Shown here in pieces: positions 16,437 to 25,298 of a DNA stretch of 64,000 nucleotides. Source of the DNA: a virus; the IMG/VR virus record IMGVR_UViG_3300035670_000010, positions 1 to 64,000 of that record; one strand, given 5' to 3'. A program made the translations under genes and the position numbers. Positions within the stretch are counted from its first letter, which is position 1; each line of letters starts with the position of its first letter. A model generated the notes under the pieces. The model was given only the letters and a program-made list of their open reading frames with translations. It was not told the origin of the DNA and did no database searches.

Positions 16437-18479
16437 ATGCCAGATTTACTGAATGATTATAAAAAAATTAGTAAGCAGATAGATGCTTACACAACTTATT
16501 TAAATAGTGTTCAAGCATCAGATAATGCAAGAGCACAAGCCCAAGTATTCTTTGACAAAAAAGTATCTGATGTTAAGAATGCAATTAATGTTTTTGATTC
16601 AGTAAAGAATTTAAAAAAAAACAAAACCCCCTCTTTATTTGACCAATTAATTGGGTTTATCAAAAAGTTGGATGGGGAAGGTCCAGATACAAATAATAAG
16701 TTATTAAAGACTTTTTCAGATATTCTTGTTAAGAATTTACCTGAAATTAAGAAAATCCTTTCAGAGGAGGCAATCAAATTATTGGGATGTAGGGATGAAC
16801 AGACATTCCCAGCATTAAAGTTAGTTGATTTTAAGTCAGATAATTTTATTGTTCCAATTACAAATCAAATATATGTTCCATTAAAAAATTTGGATTTATG
16901 GAAAAATCTAAAAAAAGACCCTGATTCAACAGCTGGAATTTTCTTTTATGAGGATTTGGGTGGTGTTGATATATTAGATGGTATCAATAATGAAAAATAT
17001 AAGAATTTTGGTGGAGATTTAAAATTTCCTTTTAATAGGGAGATATATGCTAGGATTATATCCCCTAATCAAAGTTTTTATAATAAGTATGATGAGGCTT
17101 ATCAAGGAGGGCCAAATGCACCTTTGTTTGATTTTAAGTATGTTACAGAGAATGATTTGGGGGAAACAGGAGATTTTATTGCTGTGACATTATTAAGTAA
17201 GAATGATGAATTTAATTTTTATAGCAAATTTATTTTTGACTATTATGATAGTATTAATATTTTTGATTTTAATAATATTATAAAGAACATTTTTAATTAT
17301 TTGCTTGATGGTGCTGATATAACACAAACTAGTTCACCAAAAGAAATAGGTGAGAAAACAAAGTTTATGTTATTGATTGAAAGGCTTTGTGGTAAATGTT
17401 TTGATAATAGTGATGAGATTGATGTTAGTGGTATTGCCAAAATTGCTGAATTAGATGATGATAGTGATGATTTCTTCACATTTTCAGAAATAGATTTGAG
17501 ACAAATTGATGACAACATAAATAACTATATGAATAAGATTGTTAGTTTTGATAGTTGTGGAGTTGTTAACCAGCAGATTGATTATGATAGCATTGTTGAT
17601 TATGCCAAAGAGGTTGTTGGTGGCTTTGAAACATTAAATTCAACAGGAAAGAGTGATGCAATAACCAATGCCATTTTAAATATATTAAAAAACAATAACT
17701 TAAAAAACAACAACTCAACATTATTTTCATTTGTTAAATCAATTTTGGAATCTATTTTAACCCCAAAGGTTTTATTCCCCATTATGGTTTTGGGTCAAGT
17801 CATTGAAAAGACAGCAACTGCACAATATGATTTGGTAAGGGGACGTGCTGATGATTTTATTACACAAAATAAGAAAGCAATAAAAAACTTTACAGATGAG
17901 GCATTTGATACACCTGAATTTTTTGCAAAAAAATATAAGACATATCTCCAGAATGTTACAAGAAGGGTTTTAGAATTATTCTTAAAAGAATTGTTTAATG
18001 TTCTTAAGGGTAAGTTAAAAAAATTGGTATCAAGGGTTGTTGGGGGTGTATTTAAGAATTACTCAAAAAAGCAAGTCCAAGTTATATTGGCTTTAAGTAC
18101 AGGTTTATTGGGTATTATATCAACAATTACAAATTTTAGGAAATGTAAAAGTGTTATTGATAGTATTGGTAAAATTTTAAATTCAATAAACATACTAACA
18201 AAAGCAGCAATAATTCCAATACCCCCACCATTATTGATTGGGGCACAGTTTTTGCCAGGTTTTTCAAATGAAAGGGCAAAGATTAATGTGATTGCTGAAA
18301 TGCAAAGTTTGGGATTGCCAACAGAAGATTTATTGGATGGTTCGCCAAATAGAGTTTTATTATTTGCTGAATCTGTTATAAATGGTATGGATACAGAAGA
18401 GATAACAAATGGTGCAGTTGATGGTTTCATTGACCCCCTATTAACAGGAAGGGTATTTGCCAAAAAAAGACATGGATAA
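16437..18479 (+). CDS. Large structural protein, probable baseplate or tail component
   Basis: A 680-residue protein of unknown family. It begins with helical sequence (1-~130), has a central mixed region with acidic stretches (ELDDDSDDFFTFSE near 345), and a C-terminal hydrophobic stretch (VQVILALSTGLLGIISTITNF near 550-570 and ILTKAAIIPIPPPLLIGAQFLPGF near 595-620). Such hydrophobic helices in a large virion protein could mark a membrane-interacting part, as in tape-measure or injected proteins. It sits directly upstream of the spike-like gene, overlapping the small gene between them, so a tail or baseplate role is likely. No confident homolog is recognised. Confidence 0.65.
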   Translation: MPDLLNDYKKISKQIDAYTTYLNSVQASDNARAQAQVFFDKKVSDVKNAINVFDSVKNLKKNKTPSLFDQLIGFIKKLDGEGPDTNNKLLKTFSDILVKNLPEIKKILSEEAIKLLGCRDEQTFPALKLVDFKSDNFIVPITNQIYVPLKNLDLWKNLKKDPDSTAGIFFYEDLGGVDILDGINNEKYKNFGGDLKFPFNREIYARIISPNQSFYNKYDEAYQGGPNAPLFDFKYVTENDLGETGDFIAVTLLSKNDEFNFYSKFIFDYYDSINIFDFNNIIKNIFNYLLDGADITQTSSPKEIGEKTKFMLLIERLCGKCFDNSDEIDVSGIAKIAELDDDSDDFFTFSEIDLRQIDDNINNYMNKIVSFDSCGVVNQQIDYDSIVDYAKEVVGGFETLNSTGKSDAITNAILNILKNNNLKNNNSTLFSFVKSILESILTPKVLFPIMVLGQVIEKTATAQYDLVRGRADDFITQNKKAIKNFTDEAFDTPEFFAKKYKTYLQNVTRRVLELFLKELFNVLKGKLKKLVSRVVGGVFKNYSKKQVQVILALSTGLLGIISTITNFRKCKSVIDSIGKILNSINILTKAAIIPIPPPLLIGAQFLPGFSNERAKINVIAEMQSLGLPTEDLLDGSPNRVLLFAESVINGMDTEEITNGAVDGFIDPLLTGRVFAKKRHG

Positions 18480-18684
18480 TATGGATAAGATTGAAAATAT
18501 CATTGAGTTTTCAAAAGATTTGAAAAATAAAACCAATGCACAGATTATAGAAAGTCTTGATACTTTAAATGAAGAGTTTAATGTTACAAAGAATGTTGTT
18601 ATTAACTTGACACACAATTTGGATAAGATTGAGGAGTTATATACAATAATCCTAAAAGAGTATAATACAAGACAGAATGGATAA
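18472..18684 (+). CDS. Hypothetical small coiled-coil protein
   Basis: A short helical protein of about 70 residues. The frame is open from 18457, but ATG 18472 (MDNMDKIEN), overlapping the upstream stop by 8 bp, is the likely start; 18481 is also possible. The sequence ENIIEFSKDLKNKTNAQIIESLDTLNEEFNVTKNVVINLTHNLDKIEELYTIILKEY has heptad character throughout. It overlaps the next gene by 8 bp. Conserved size and place between two structural genes suggests a tail assembly cofactor. Confidence 0.6.
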   Translation: MDNMDKIENIIEFSKDLKNKTNAQIIESLDTLNEEFNVTKNVVINLTHNLDKIEELYTIILKEYNTRQNG

Positions 18685-20179
18685 TAGGTTATTATTCCCA
18701 GCAATCATCACAAACATTGATGACCCCCTTATGATTGGTCGTGTTAGGGCAGAGATTGAATCAGACAGGAATGATGCTATTCTAAAATCTATAACTGATC
18801 CCCCATTTAATATTAAGAAGGATATATGGGGGGATAGGGATCCATTCATATTTAAGCCATTATTACCATATTATTATAATATGCCATTAGCAGTTGGGGA
18901 AAGGGTATTGGTTGTGTTCTCAAACAAGGATTTTAAGTTTGATAATCAGTATTTTATTCAATCTGATTTTACATCCCCAATGCGGGTGAATTTTAATAGT
19001 GCAACAGAGGCAAGAATAACCACAGGCTCTGGTAGAAGGTTTAAGACAAATTTGAGTTTAAAGAATTTGGATGGGACATATAGAAAGAATAAGACAAAAG
19101 GAATTTTTGTTGAGCCCCAGGATAATGGTGTTATTGGTAGGGGTTCTGCAGATGTTATTGTTAAGGAAAACGATGTATTAATAAGATCGGGGAAATATAA
19201 AGGACAATTAGACCCAAGAGAATTTCCAAATCCAAATATAAATAGATCATTTGTTCAAGTATCACAATTCAATACACGTAAGATTGTTTTACCCCCAGTT
19301 GAATTTGAGTTTGAAAGGGAAAAGTTTTTAACAACAAAGTTTTTGATTGAATGGGTTATTCAGAATCCAGATTCAACATCAACATTTAATGGAGTTGTTA
19401 ATCTATACTCATTGAAACAAAATGAACGTGTTGCCATAAATAAACTTGATATTAATAGTTTGGTTGATGACTTGAAAGTCATTAGAGCAAGAACATCATT
19501 TACTGGGTTAAACAAAGAAAAAACAATTGCATTTATAAATAATTTTATTTTAAATTGTGATACTCTTCTTAAATTGGATAATGGGACACAAATGTTCTTT
19601 CCAAATGAGGTTAAATACCCCATATTTTTTAGACCAGGATTTGCAACAGTAGTTAGATTAAATGGTTCTTTTGGTAAGGTAATTCCACAGAATTTAGTGG
19701 ATATATATAACAATATTAAATTTGATAAATTTGCCCCATCAAGTGGATATGGCTTCATTTATTCAAAAGGAAGCACAAAAGTACCAACACTTACAGAAAC
19801 TGCTGAAATAACCCAAACACAAATTATTAATGAAGATAATTCAGCAACATTGATTGGGGCAGATGAGATATACTTATTATCTCATAAGTCAGATGTTGTT
19901 CCAAATAAGAATAAAGTTGATTTAACTGGCTCATTATATGGGATTGAACAGGATAAAATAATTGATAATATTTTACCAAATACATCTTCAATGGTTAGGG
20001 GAGAGGAGTTATTGGAACTTATTAATTTGATTGTTAGATTTCTAATAACTCATGCACATCCATTCCCAGGTTTGGCACCAGTTTCAGTGACAGAAGATGG
20101 ATCCACCATAAATGGTTTGTTGAATGAATTATCATTGGCAACTAAAAAGATTTTAAATAAAAAAATTAGAATGAATTGA
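18677..20179 (+). CDS. Baseplate spike-like protein with N-terminal OB domain
   Basis: A 500-residue protein. Its first ~100 residues have an OB-fold pattern like phage spike and VgrG/gp5 proteins: FPAIITNIDDPLMIGRVRAEI, then FIFKPLLPYYYNMPLAVGERVLVVFSN and QYFIQS. In T4 this domain connects the central spike to the hub. Downstream is a beta-rich region without the lysozyme domain of T4 gp5, and at the C-terminus a conserved LIVRFLITHAHPFPGLAPVS segment. Function is inferred as baseplate hub or spike. It starts 8 bp inside the previous gene, and 20 nt separate it from the following structural gene. Confidence 0.7.
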   Translation: MDNRLLFPAIITNIDDPLMIGRVRAEIESDRNDAILKSITDPPFNIKKDIWGDRDPFIFKPLLPYYYNMPLAVGERVLVVFSNKDFKFDNQYFIQSDFTSPMRVNFNSATEARITTGSGRRFKTNLSLKNLDGTYRKNKTKGIFVEPQDNGVIGRGSADVIVKENDVLIRSGKYKGQLDPREFPNPNINRSFVQVSQFNTRKIVLPPVEFEFEREKFLTTKFLIEWVIQNPDSTSTFNGVVNLYSLKQNERVAINKLDINSLVDDLKVIRARTSFTGLNKEKTIAFINNFILNCDTLLKLDNGTQMFFPNEVKYPIFFRPGFATVVRLNGSFGKVIPQNLVDIYNNIKFDKFAPSSGYGFIYSKGSTKVPTLTETAEITQTQIINEDNSATLIGADEIYLLSHKSDVVPNKNKVDLTGSLYGIEQDKIIDNILPNTSSMVRGEELLELINLIVRFLITHAHPFPGLAPVSVTEDGSTINGLLNELSLATKKILNKKIRMN

Positions 20180-20199
20180 TATTTATTATATAAAATATA

Positions 20200-21702
20200 A
20201 TGTCAATTCACTTATCTTATTTCAATAAAAATAATACATTAATATCAAATTCCAAAATCAATACAGGTAGAAACCCTGTTATGGAATTATCCTATGGGGC
20301 AACAGACTATCTAATCCCAGCATATGGACCAACAAGATTAATCTTTAATTTAAATCTCCAACCATTAATTGATAAAGTTAATGATAATATCATTTTTAGT
20401 GGTTCATTAAGTAGTGCAACACATACATTGGTAATGAAGAATTCGGCATCATTTGATGAATCATTGTTGAATGGTAAAATGCCATCCCAAAAAAGAAGAG
20501 CATCTTCATTTGATTTAAATCTATTTAGAATTCCTTTAAGCAGTGGTGACACTGGTTATACCCAATATTGGGATGAAGGTGTTGGCTATGATTATACCAA
20601 TTATTCAAAAAACTTGAATTCAGGATCAGGTGCAAAATATCCCCTTGTCATAAAAGATGATAATTCATTTGCCACAACCGCATCCAATTGGTTTAGTGGT
20701 AAGACCATAAGTGGCTGGACAGAATCAGGGATATATAACAATAGAAATACAGGAAATGTTAATTATAGCGGATTAACCATTCTTGATACACAGCATTTTG
20801 AATTTGGGAATGAGGATATTTCTTTTGATATGACAAATGAGATAAATGACATTCTAACAGGTTCTACAACAGACTATGCTGGTTGGGGTATTGCTTATCC
20901 ACCTTCTTATGAAAATGCAACAGGGTTAACAGAAAGTTATTCTGTGGGCTTTTTTTCAAGGCATACACAAACATTCTATGAACCATATCTTATCACCACA
21001 TATGATGATTTGGTAAAAGATGATAGAAATAATTTTGTGAAAAATAAAATAAATAAACTATATTTGTTTATTACAGATGATGGAAATTACATAAATTTGG
21101 ATTCAAATCCTATTGTCAATATCATTGATAATGATGGTGATGTTATGAGTGATATAACTAATCTATCAACAAGATTGGTAACAAAAGGGGTTTATGAAGT
21201 TTCTATTCCAAATGTGTTTAGTGGATACACAGCACCAATGGTATTTATAGATGTATGGAGTGGATTAACCTTAAATGGAATAACCTTGCCAAATGTTGAA
21301 AATGAATTTGTATTATATGATATGAATAATAGAATTAAGACCGGAACAAAATCAACAGAAAATGAATCATATAATTTTGATTTTTATAATGTTATGCAAG
21401 GGGAGAAAATCCTTAACACAGATATTAGGAAGGTTGGGGTTATTATAAAGAAAGCATATAGCACAGATGAATTATTAACAGGGGTTAAAGCATATTATAG
21501 GGTTTATGTTAAGGAGGGTGAAACAGAGGTGCAAGTGCAAGATTGGACAGAAATAAATAGAAGCCCAAATGAATATTATTTTATATTTGACACAAGGGAT
21601 AAAATCCCAAATAAATATTTTATTGATTTAAAAGTTCATATTGCTGGGGAAGTTTCAACGTATAAAAAACAATTAGCATTCTTTATTGTAAATAAAAAAT
21701 AA
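20200..21702 (+). CDS. Structural protein, probable tail or baseplate
   Basis: A 500-residue, beta-rich, Ser/Thr/Asn/Tyr-rich protein without signal peptide. The first half carries repeated short strands (VMKNSASFDESLLNGKMPSQ; DLNLFRIPLSSGDTGYTQYWDEG), reminiscent of DNRLRE-type surface-protein domains in which a Tyr-Trp-x-Glu-Gly turn occurs. The C-terminal part looks like two Ig-like or jelly-roll strands ending HIAGEVSTYKKQLAFFIV. It probably forms part of the baseplate or fibre. A TATTTATTA element lies about 20 nt upstream. The stop overlaps the ATG of the first LRR paralog (TAATG), so the LRR array is likely translated from the same late mRNA. Confidence 0.65.
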   Translation: MSIHLSYFNKNNTLISNSKINTGRNPVMELSYGATDYLIPAYGPTRLIFNLNLQPLIDKVNDNIIFSGSLSSATHTLVMKNSASFDESLLNGKMPSQKRRASSFDLNLFRIPLSSGDTGYTQYWDEGVGYDYTNYSKNLNSGSGAKYPLVIKDDNSFATTASNWFSGKTISGWTESGIYNNRNTGNVNYSGLTILDTQHFEFGNEDISFDMTNEINDILTGSTTDYAGWGIAYPPSYENATGLTESYSVGFFSRHTQTFYEPYLITTYDDLVKDDRNNFVKNKINKLYLFITDDGNYINLDSNPIVNIIDNDGDVMSDITNLSTRLVTKGVYEVSIPNVFSGYTAPMVFIDVWSGLTLNGITLPNVENEFVLYDMNNRIKTGTKSTENESYNFDFYNVMQGEKILNTDIRKVGVIIKKAYSTDELLTGVKAYYRVYVKEGETEVQVQDWTEINRSPNEYYFIFDTRDKIPNKYFIDLKVHIAGEVSTYKKQLAFFIVNKK

Positions 21703-22406
21703 TGGAAAAAGAAAAACTAAAAAGAATATTTAATTTCCTTGAAGAGAAAGGAGAACACATTATAGCATTACCAGTTAAGATTAAATTGGCTATGCCAATA
21801 GCAAAAGAAGATTTAAATGTTAAAGGTGATTTGAGTTTAAGACACGCAAATATAACCTCATTGCCAGAAGGTTTGAAAGTTGGTGGTGATTTATATTTAA
21901 CTAATTCAAACATAACCTCATTACCAGAAGGTTTAAAAGTTGATGGTGATTTGATGTTAACCTTTTCAAAAATAATCTCATTACCAGATGATTTACAAGT
22001 TGGTGGTTCTTTGAATTTATCATATGCGGATATAAACTCACTACCAAAAGGTTTGAAAGTTGGGGGTTCTTTGCATATAGAGGACACAAAAATAACCTCA
22101 TTGCCAGAAGGATTGAAAGTTAATGGTAATTTGGGTTTAACTAATTCAAAGATAACCTCATTGCCAGAAGGATTGAAAGTTGGTGGTTATTTGACTTTAT
22201 CACATACAAATGTAACCTCATTGCCAAAAGGATTGGAAGTTGGTAGAAATTTGTATTTAAGACATACAAATATAACCTCATTGCCAAAAGGTTTGAAAGT
22301 TTATGGAAAATTACTTATAGAAAATGCCCTATTAAGAAAATACACAGATGAAGAATTAAGAGAAATGATTAGACCTGGATTTATAGATGGAGAAATATTT
22401 AGATAA
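21702..22406 (+). CDS. LRR-like repeat protein, paralog 1 (8 repeats)
   Basis: A 234-residue member of an eleven-copy family in this window. It has an N-terminal helical cap (MEKEKLKRIFNFLEEKGEH), a DLNVKGDL junction, eight repeats of about 20 residues with consensus SLPEGLKVGGDLxLxxTxIT, and a C-terminal cap (YTDEELREMIRPGFIDGEIFR). The repeat resembles bacterial leucine-rich repeats; each 60-nt DNA unit is also conserved. It is the longest array member. It contains a DLMLTFSKI-SLPDDLQVGG module that is nearly identical at DNA level to one in the paralog at 31930-32520. Function is unknown. Start overlaps the preceding stop as TAATG. No signal peptide or membrane segment. Confidence 0.88.
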   Translation: MEKEKLKRIFNFLEEKGEHIIALPVKIKLAMPIAKEDLNVKGDLSLRHANITSLPEGLKVGGDLYLTNSNITSLPEGLKVDGDLMLTFSKIISLPDDLQVGGSLNLSYADINSLPKGLKVGGSLHIEDTKITSLPEGLKVNGNLGLTNSKITSLPEGLKVGGYLTLSHTNVTSLPKGLEVGRNLYLRHTNITSLPKGLKVYGKLLIENALLRKYTDEELREMIRPGFIDGEIFR

Positions 22407-23002
22407 TGGAAAAAGAAACAATAAAAAGAATATTTGAGTTCCTTGAAGAAAAGGAAGGGAAAAAACATAAAGATAGAGATAACTTTATTTGGAAATTAAA
22501 ATTTAATGAACCCCTAACAAAAGATGATTTAGTTGTTAATGGTGATTTGGATTTAACAGATTCAACATTAAAATCATTACCAGATAATTTGGAAGTTAAA
22601 GGTGGTATGCTTACTAGATTTTCAAGAATAGAAGAATTACCAAAAGGGTTGAAAGTTGGTGGTACTTTGGATTTATCCTACTCTAGGATAAAAAACATAC
22701 CAGATGATATTAAAATTGGTAATTCTTTGTATTTACACAATACAAAAATAACTTCACTACCAGAAGGATTGAAAGTTGGTGGTAGTTTAAGTTTAGTTTT
22801 TGCAGATATAGAATCATTACCAGAAGGGTTGAAAGTTGGTGATATTTTGCATTTACAGCGTTCAAAAATAACTTCATTACCAAAAGGGTTGGAAGTTAAA
22901 GGTGAGTTGATTATTAAAAATACAGCATTATTAGAATACACAAATAATGAATTAAGAGAAATGATTAAACCTGGATTTATAAAAGGAGACATAATAAGAT
23001 AA
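22406..23002 (+). CDS. LRR-like repeat protein, paralog 2 (6 repeats)
   Basis: A 198-residue paralog with the same caps and six repeats. Its start overlaps the stop of paralog 1 (ATAATGG). Bases 22460-22767 appear identical over 308 bp to 24657-24964 in paralog 6, covering the N-cap end and the first four repeats; outside this block the two genes differ. The unusual KKHKDRDNFIWKLKFNEPL segment in the N-cap is shared only with paralog 6. This is evidence for recent duplication or gene conversion within the array. Function unknown. Confidence 0.88.
   Translation: MEKETIKRIFEFLEEKEGKKHKDRDNFIWKLKFNEPLTKDDLVVNGDLDLTDSTLKSLPDNLEVKGGMLTRFSRIEELPKGLKVGGTLDLSYSRIKNIPDDIKIGNSLYLHNTKITSLPEGLKVGGSLSLVFADIESLPEGLKVGDILHLQRSKITSLPKGLEVKGELIIKNTALLEYTNNELREMIKPGFIKGDIIR
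22460..22767 (+). repeat. 308-bp direct repeat, copy A
   Basis: Reading base by base, 22460-22767 matches 24657-24964 with no difference that I could find. It starts in the N-cap of LRR paralog 2 and ends inside its fourth repeat. The copies are 2.2 kb apart in the same orientation. Confidence 0.88.
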
Positions 23003-23400
23003 TGGAAAAAGAACAATTAAAAAGAATATTTGAGTTCCTTAAAACAAAGGAAAATCTTAACCAACCACTTGTGTGGAAGTTGAAAACTAATATGCCATTA
23101 AGAAAAGAAGATTTGGAAATTAATGGTGATTTGCAATTATCAAATATAACATCATTGCCAGATGGATTGGAAGTTAAGGGTACTTTGTATTTAGACAACT
23201 CAAGTATAACTTCACTGCCAGAAGGATTGAAAGTTGGTGATGATTTAAGTCTATATAATACAAAAATAACCTTATTACCAAAAGGTTTGAAAGTTGGGCG
23301 TAGTTTATTTATTAGAAATACTCCATTAGAAGATTACACTAATGAAGAATTAAGAGATATGATAAACCCTGGATTTATAAAAGGAGACATAATAAGATAA
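23002..23400 (+). CDS. LRR-like repeat protein, paralog 3 (3 repeats)
   Basis: A 132-residue short paralog with only three repeats, the first shortened to 18 residues (DLQLSNITSLPDGLEVKG). Both caps are complete (N: MEKEQLKRIFEFLKTKEN; C: YTNEELRDMINPGFIKGDIIR), so it is a contracted but intact gene and not a fragment. It begins on the stop of paralog 2 (TAATG) and ends on the start of paralog 4. The variable repeat number with constant ends is what unequal recombination between 60-nt units would produce. Confidence 0.86.
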   Translation: MEKEQLKRIFEFLKTKENLNQPLVWKLKTNMPLRKEDLEINGDLQLSNITSLPDGLEVKGTLYLDNSSITSLPEGLKVGDDLSLYNTKITLLPKGLKVGRSLFIRNTPLEDYTNEELRDMINPGFIKGDIIR

Positions 23401-23978
23401 TGGAAAAAGAAAAACTAAAAAGAATATTTGAGTTCCTTGAAGAAAAGGAAGGGCATAATGCACCATTTCGATGGAAAATATTAAATAATAAGCCAATAAC
23501 CAAAGAAGAATTAAATGTTAAAGGTGATTTGGATTTAGAAAGAACAGAAATTACCTCATTACCAGAAGGGTTAAATGTTGATGGTAATTTATACCTTTAT
23601 GAATCAAGCATAACTTCATTGCCAAAAGGATTGAAAGTTAGGGGTTTATTTTTAGCTAGTTCAAGAATAAAATCATTACCAGAAGATTTGAAAGTTGAAG
23701 GTTTGGATTTAGGTGGTACAGAAATAACTAAATTACCAAAAGGTTTGAAAGTTGATTATAATTTAGTTTTAAAACATTCAAAAATAGAATCATTGCCAGA
23801 AGGATTAGAAGTTGGTGGCGATTTAAATTTAAGAAATTGTAAAAACTTAAAGTCCTTACCAAAAGGCTTAATAGTTGGTGGAGATTTACATGTTTATGGA
23901 ACATCCATATATAAACTTGATGATGATGAAATTGCAAAAATGATTCATCCTGGATACATAAATGGGAGCATATATTAA
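23400..23978 (+). CDS. LRR-like repeat protein, paralog 4 (6 repeats)
   Basis: A 192-residue paralog with six repeats, two of irregular length (19 and 21 residues, the latter with RNCKNLKSLPKGL). The C-cap is diverged: LDDDEIAKMIHPGYINGSIY, and the stop comes four residues or so earlier than the usual G-x-I-x-R ending. The old ATAATGG junction persists 4 nt beyond the stop, where paralog 5 begins. This suggests a small mutation changed the shared stop/start. Function unknown. Confidence 0.86.
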   Translation: MEKEKLKRIFEFLEEKEGHNAPFRWKILNNKPITKEELNVKGDLDLERTEITSLPEGLNVDGNLYLYESSITSLPKGLKVRGLFLASSRIKSLPEDLKVEGLDLGGTEITKLPKGLKVDYNLVLKHSKIESLPEGLEVGGDLNLRNCKNLKSLPKGLIVGGDLHVYGTSIYKLDDDEIAKMIHPGYINGSIY

Positions 23979-23982
23979 GATA

Positions 23983-24603
23983 ATGGAAATAAATACAATA
24001 AAAAAGATACTTGATTTTATTAAAAAGAAAGAAAATAAAGTCCCCTCCTATATTAAGTTAAGAAAACTTAACCTAATGTATGACCTAGAAAATTATCCTG
24101 ATGATGTTCAATTTACACATAATGATAATCTGTATTTATACGAAATGCCTATAAAAAAACTACCAAATAAATTTAATGTTAAGGGTTATTTGATGGTGAA
24201 AGATTGTAAAAATTTAAAAGAACTTTCAGGTGATTTACGTGTTGAAGGTTGGGCAGATTTAGCAGGTTTAAATATAACAAAACTCCCAGATAAAATATAT
24301 GTGGATGATTATTTAGATTTAGATTCTTGTGAAGAATTAATAAAACTCCCAAGTGAATTATATGTTGGGGGTAGTTTAAATTTATCTGATTGTGTAAAAA
24401 TAAAAGAACTTCCAGATAATTTATACGTTGGAGGTAATTTTGGTATTATTTCTACACAAATAGAAGATTTTCCAAATAATTTATATGTTAGACGAGATAT
24501 AGGCATAAGAAACACCCCCCTTGCCAAAAAATATACAGATGAAGAAATAAGAAGTAATAAAAATTTAAATGGGGGAAAATTTGAAGGTAAAATATTTAGA
24601 TAA
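23983..24603 (+). CDS. LRR-like repeat protein, paralog 5 (diverged)
   Basis: The frame is open from 23962, but ATG 23983 gives the family-type start MEINTIKKILDFIKKKENK. The resulting protein is 206 residues and the most diverged of the tandem array: its repeats use LPNKFNVKG, LYVGGSLNLSDC and LPSELYVGG forms, several of them 21 residues long with an inserted Cys (DCKNLKEL, DSCEELIKL, SDCVKIKEL). The C-cap is YTDEEIRSNKNLNGGKFEGKIFR. It shares the overlapped stop/start with paralog 6. Divergence suggests an older copy or a different specificity. Confidence 0.84.
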   Translation: MEINTIKKILDFIKKKENKVPSYIKLRKLNLMYDLENYPDDVQFTHNDNLYLYEMPIKKLPNKFNVKGYLMVKDCKNLKELSGDLRVEGWADLAGLNITKLPDKIYVDDYLDLDSCEELIKLPSELYVGGSLNLSDCVKIKELPDNLYVGGNFGIISTQIEDFPNNLYVRRDIGIRNTPLAKKYTDEEIRSNKNLNGGKFEGKIFR

Positions 24604-25142
24604 TGGAAAAAGAAACAATAAGAAAAATATTTGATTTTATTGAGAAGAAAGAAAACAAAAAACATAAAGATAGAGATAACTTTATTTGGAAATTAAAATT
24701 TAATGAACCCCTAACAAAAGATGATTTAGTTGTTAATGGTGATTTGGATTTAACAGATTCAACATTAAAATCATTACCAGATAATTTGGAAGTTAAAGGT
24801 GGTATGCTTACTAGATTTTCAAGAATAGAAGAATTACCAAAAGGGTTGAAAGTTGGTGGTACTTTGGATTTATCCTACTCTAGGATAAAAAACATACCAG
24901 ATGATATTAAAATTGGTAATTCTTTGTATTTACACAATACAAAAATAACTTCACTACCAGAAGGGTTATTCATTGGTAATTGGTTAGGAATAATGGATAC
25001 ACCAATAAATAAGTTACCAAAAGGGTTAATAGTTAATGGCTACTTAAACATAAATAGTGGAAGTAGTTTAGCCAATTTTTCTAATGATGAATTAAGAGAA
25101 ATGGTTAAACCTGGATATATAAAAGGAATAATTAAAATGTAA
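24603..25142 (+). CDS. LRR-like repeat protein, paralog 6 (5 repeats)
   Basis: A 179-residue paralog that closes the tandem array. The N-terminus MEKETIRKIFDFIEKKEN differs from paralog 2, but from 24657 to 24964 the DNA appears identical to paralog 2 over 308 bp. After that come a diverged fifth repeat (WLGIMDTPINKLPKGLIVNG) and the C-cap FSNDELREMVKPGYIKGIIKM. It is thus a mosaic of its own ends with the body of paralog 2. About 155 nt without genes follow before the next late-type promoter element. Confidence 0.87.
   Translation: MEKETIRKIFDFIEKKENKKHKDRDNFIWKLKFNEPLTKDDLVVNGDLDLTDSTLKSLPDNLEVKGGMLTRFSRIEELPKGLKVGGTLDLSYSRIKNIPDDIKIGNSLYLHNTKITSLPEGLFIGNWLGIMDTPINKLPKGLIVNGYLNINSGSSLANFSNDELREMVKPGYIKGIIKM
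24657..24964 (+). repeat. 308-bp direct repeat, copy B
   Basis: Second copy of the block described at 22460-22767, here within LRR paralog 6. The flanking sequence on both sides differs from copy A, giving sharp boundaries. Confidence 0.88.
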
Positions 25143-25277
25143 CCATTAAATCCCATTTAACCACACACAATTTAACCAAGACAATAGATTTTAATAAATA
25201 TGACATAGTAATAGGCTAAAACAAAAAGTATCTTAAAATCAAAATATGGAAGCCTTAATCAAAATAGACCTTAATGA

Positions 25278-25285
25278 TATTTATA
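25278..25285 (+). promoter_or_regulatory. TATTTATA late-promoter-like element
   Basis: Exact TATTTATA ending 13 nt before the ATG at 25299. It belongs to a set of similarly placed octamers on both strands, proposed here as the -10-like site for the gp55-like sigma factor. Confidence 0.5.
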
Positions 25286-25298
25286 AATAAAAATTAAT

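Noticed and set aside
21702-25142. 60-nt periodic DNA as a CRISPR or satellite array
   Set aside because: Periodicity follows LRR codons with intact reading frames, caps and stop/start overlaps.
21702-25142. Diversity-generating retroelement targets
   Set aside because: No reverse transcriptase or template repeat is visible in the window. Variation is in repeat units and not concentrated at adenines.
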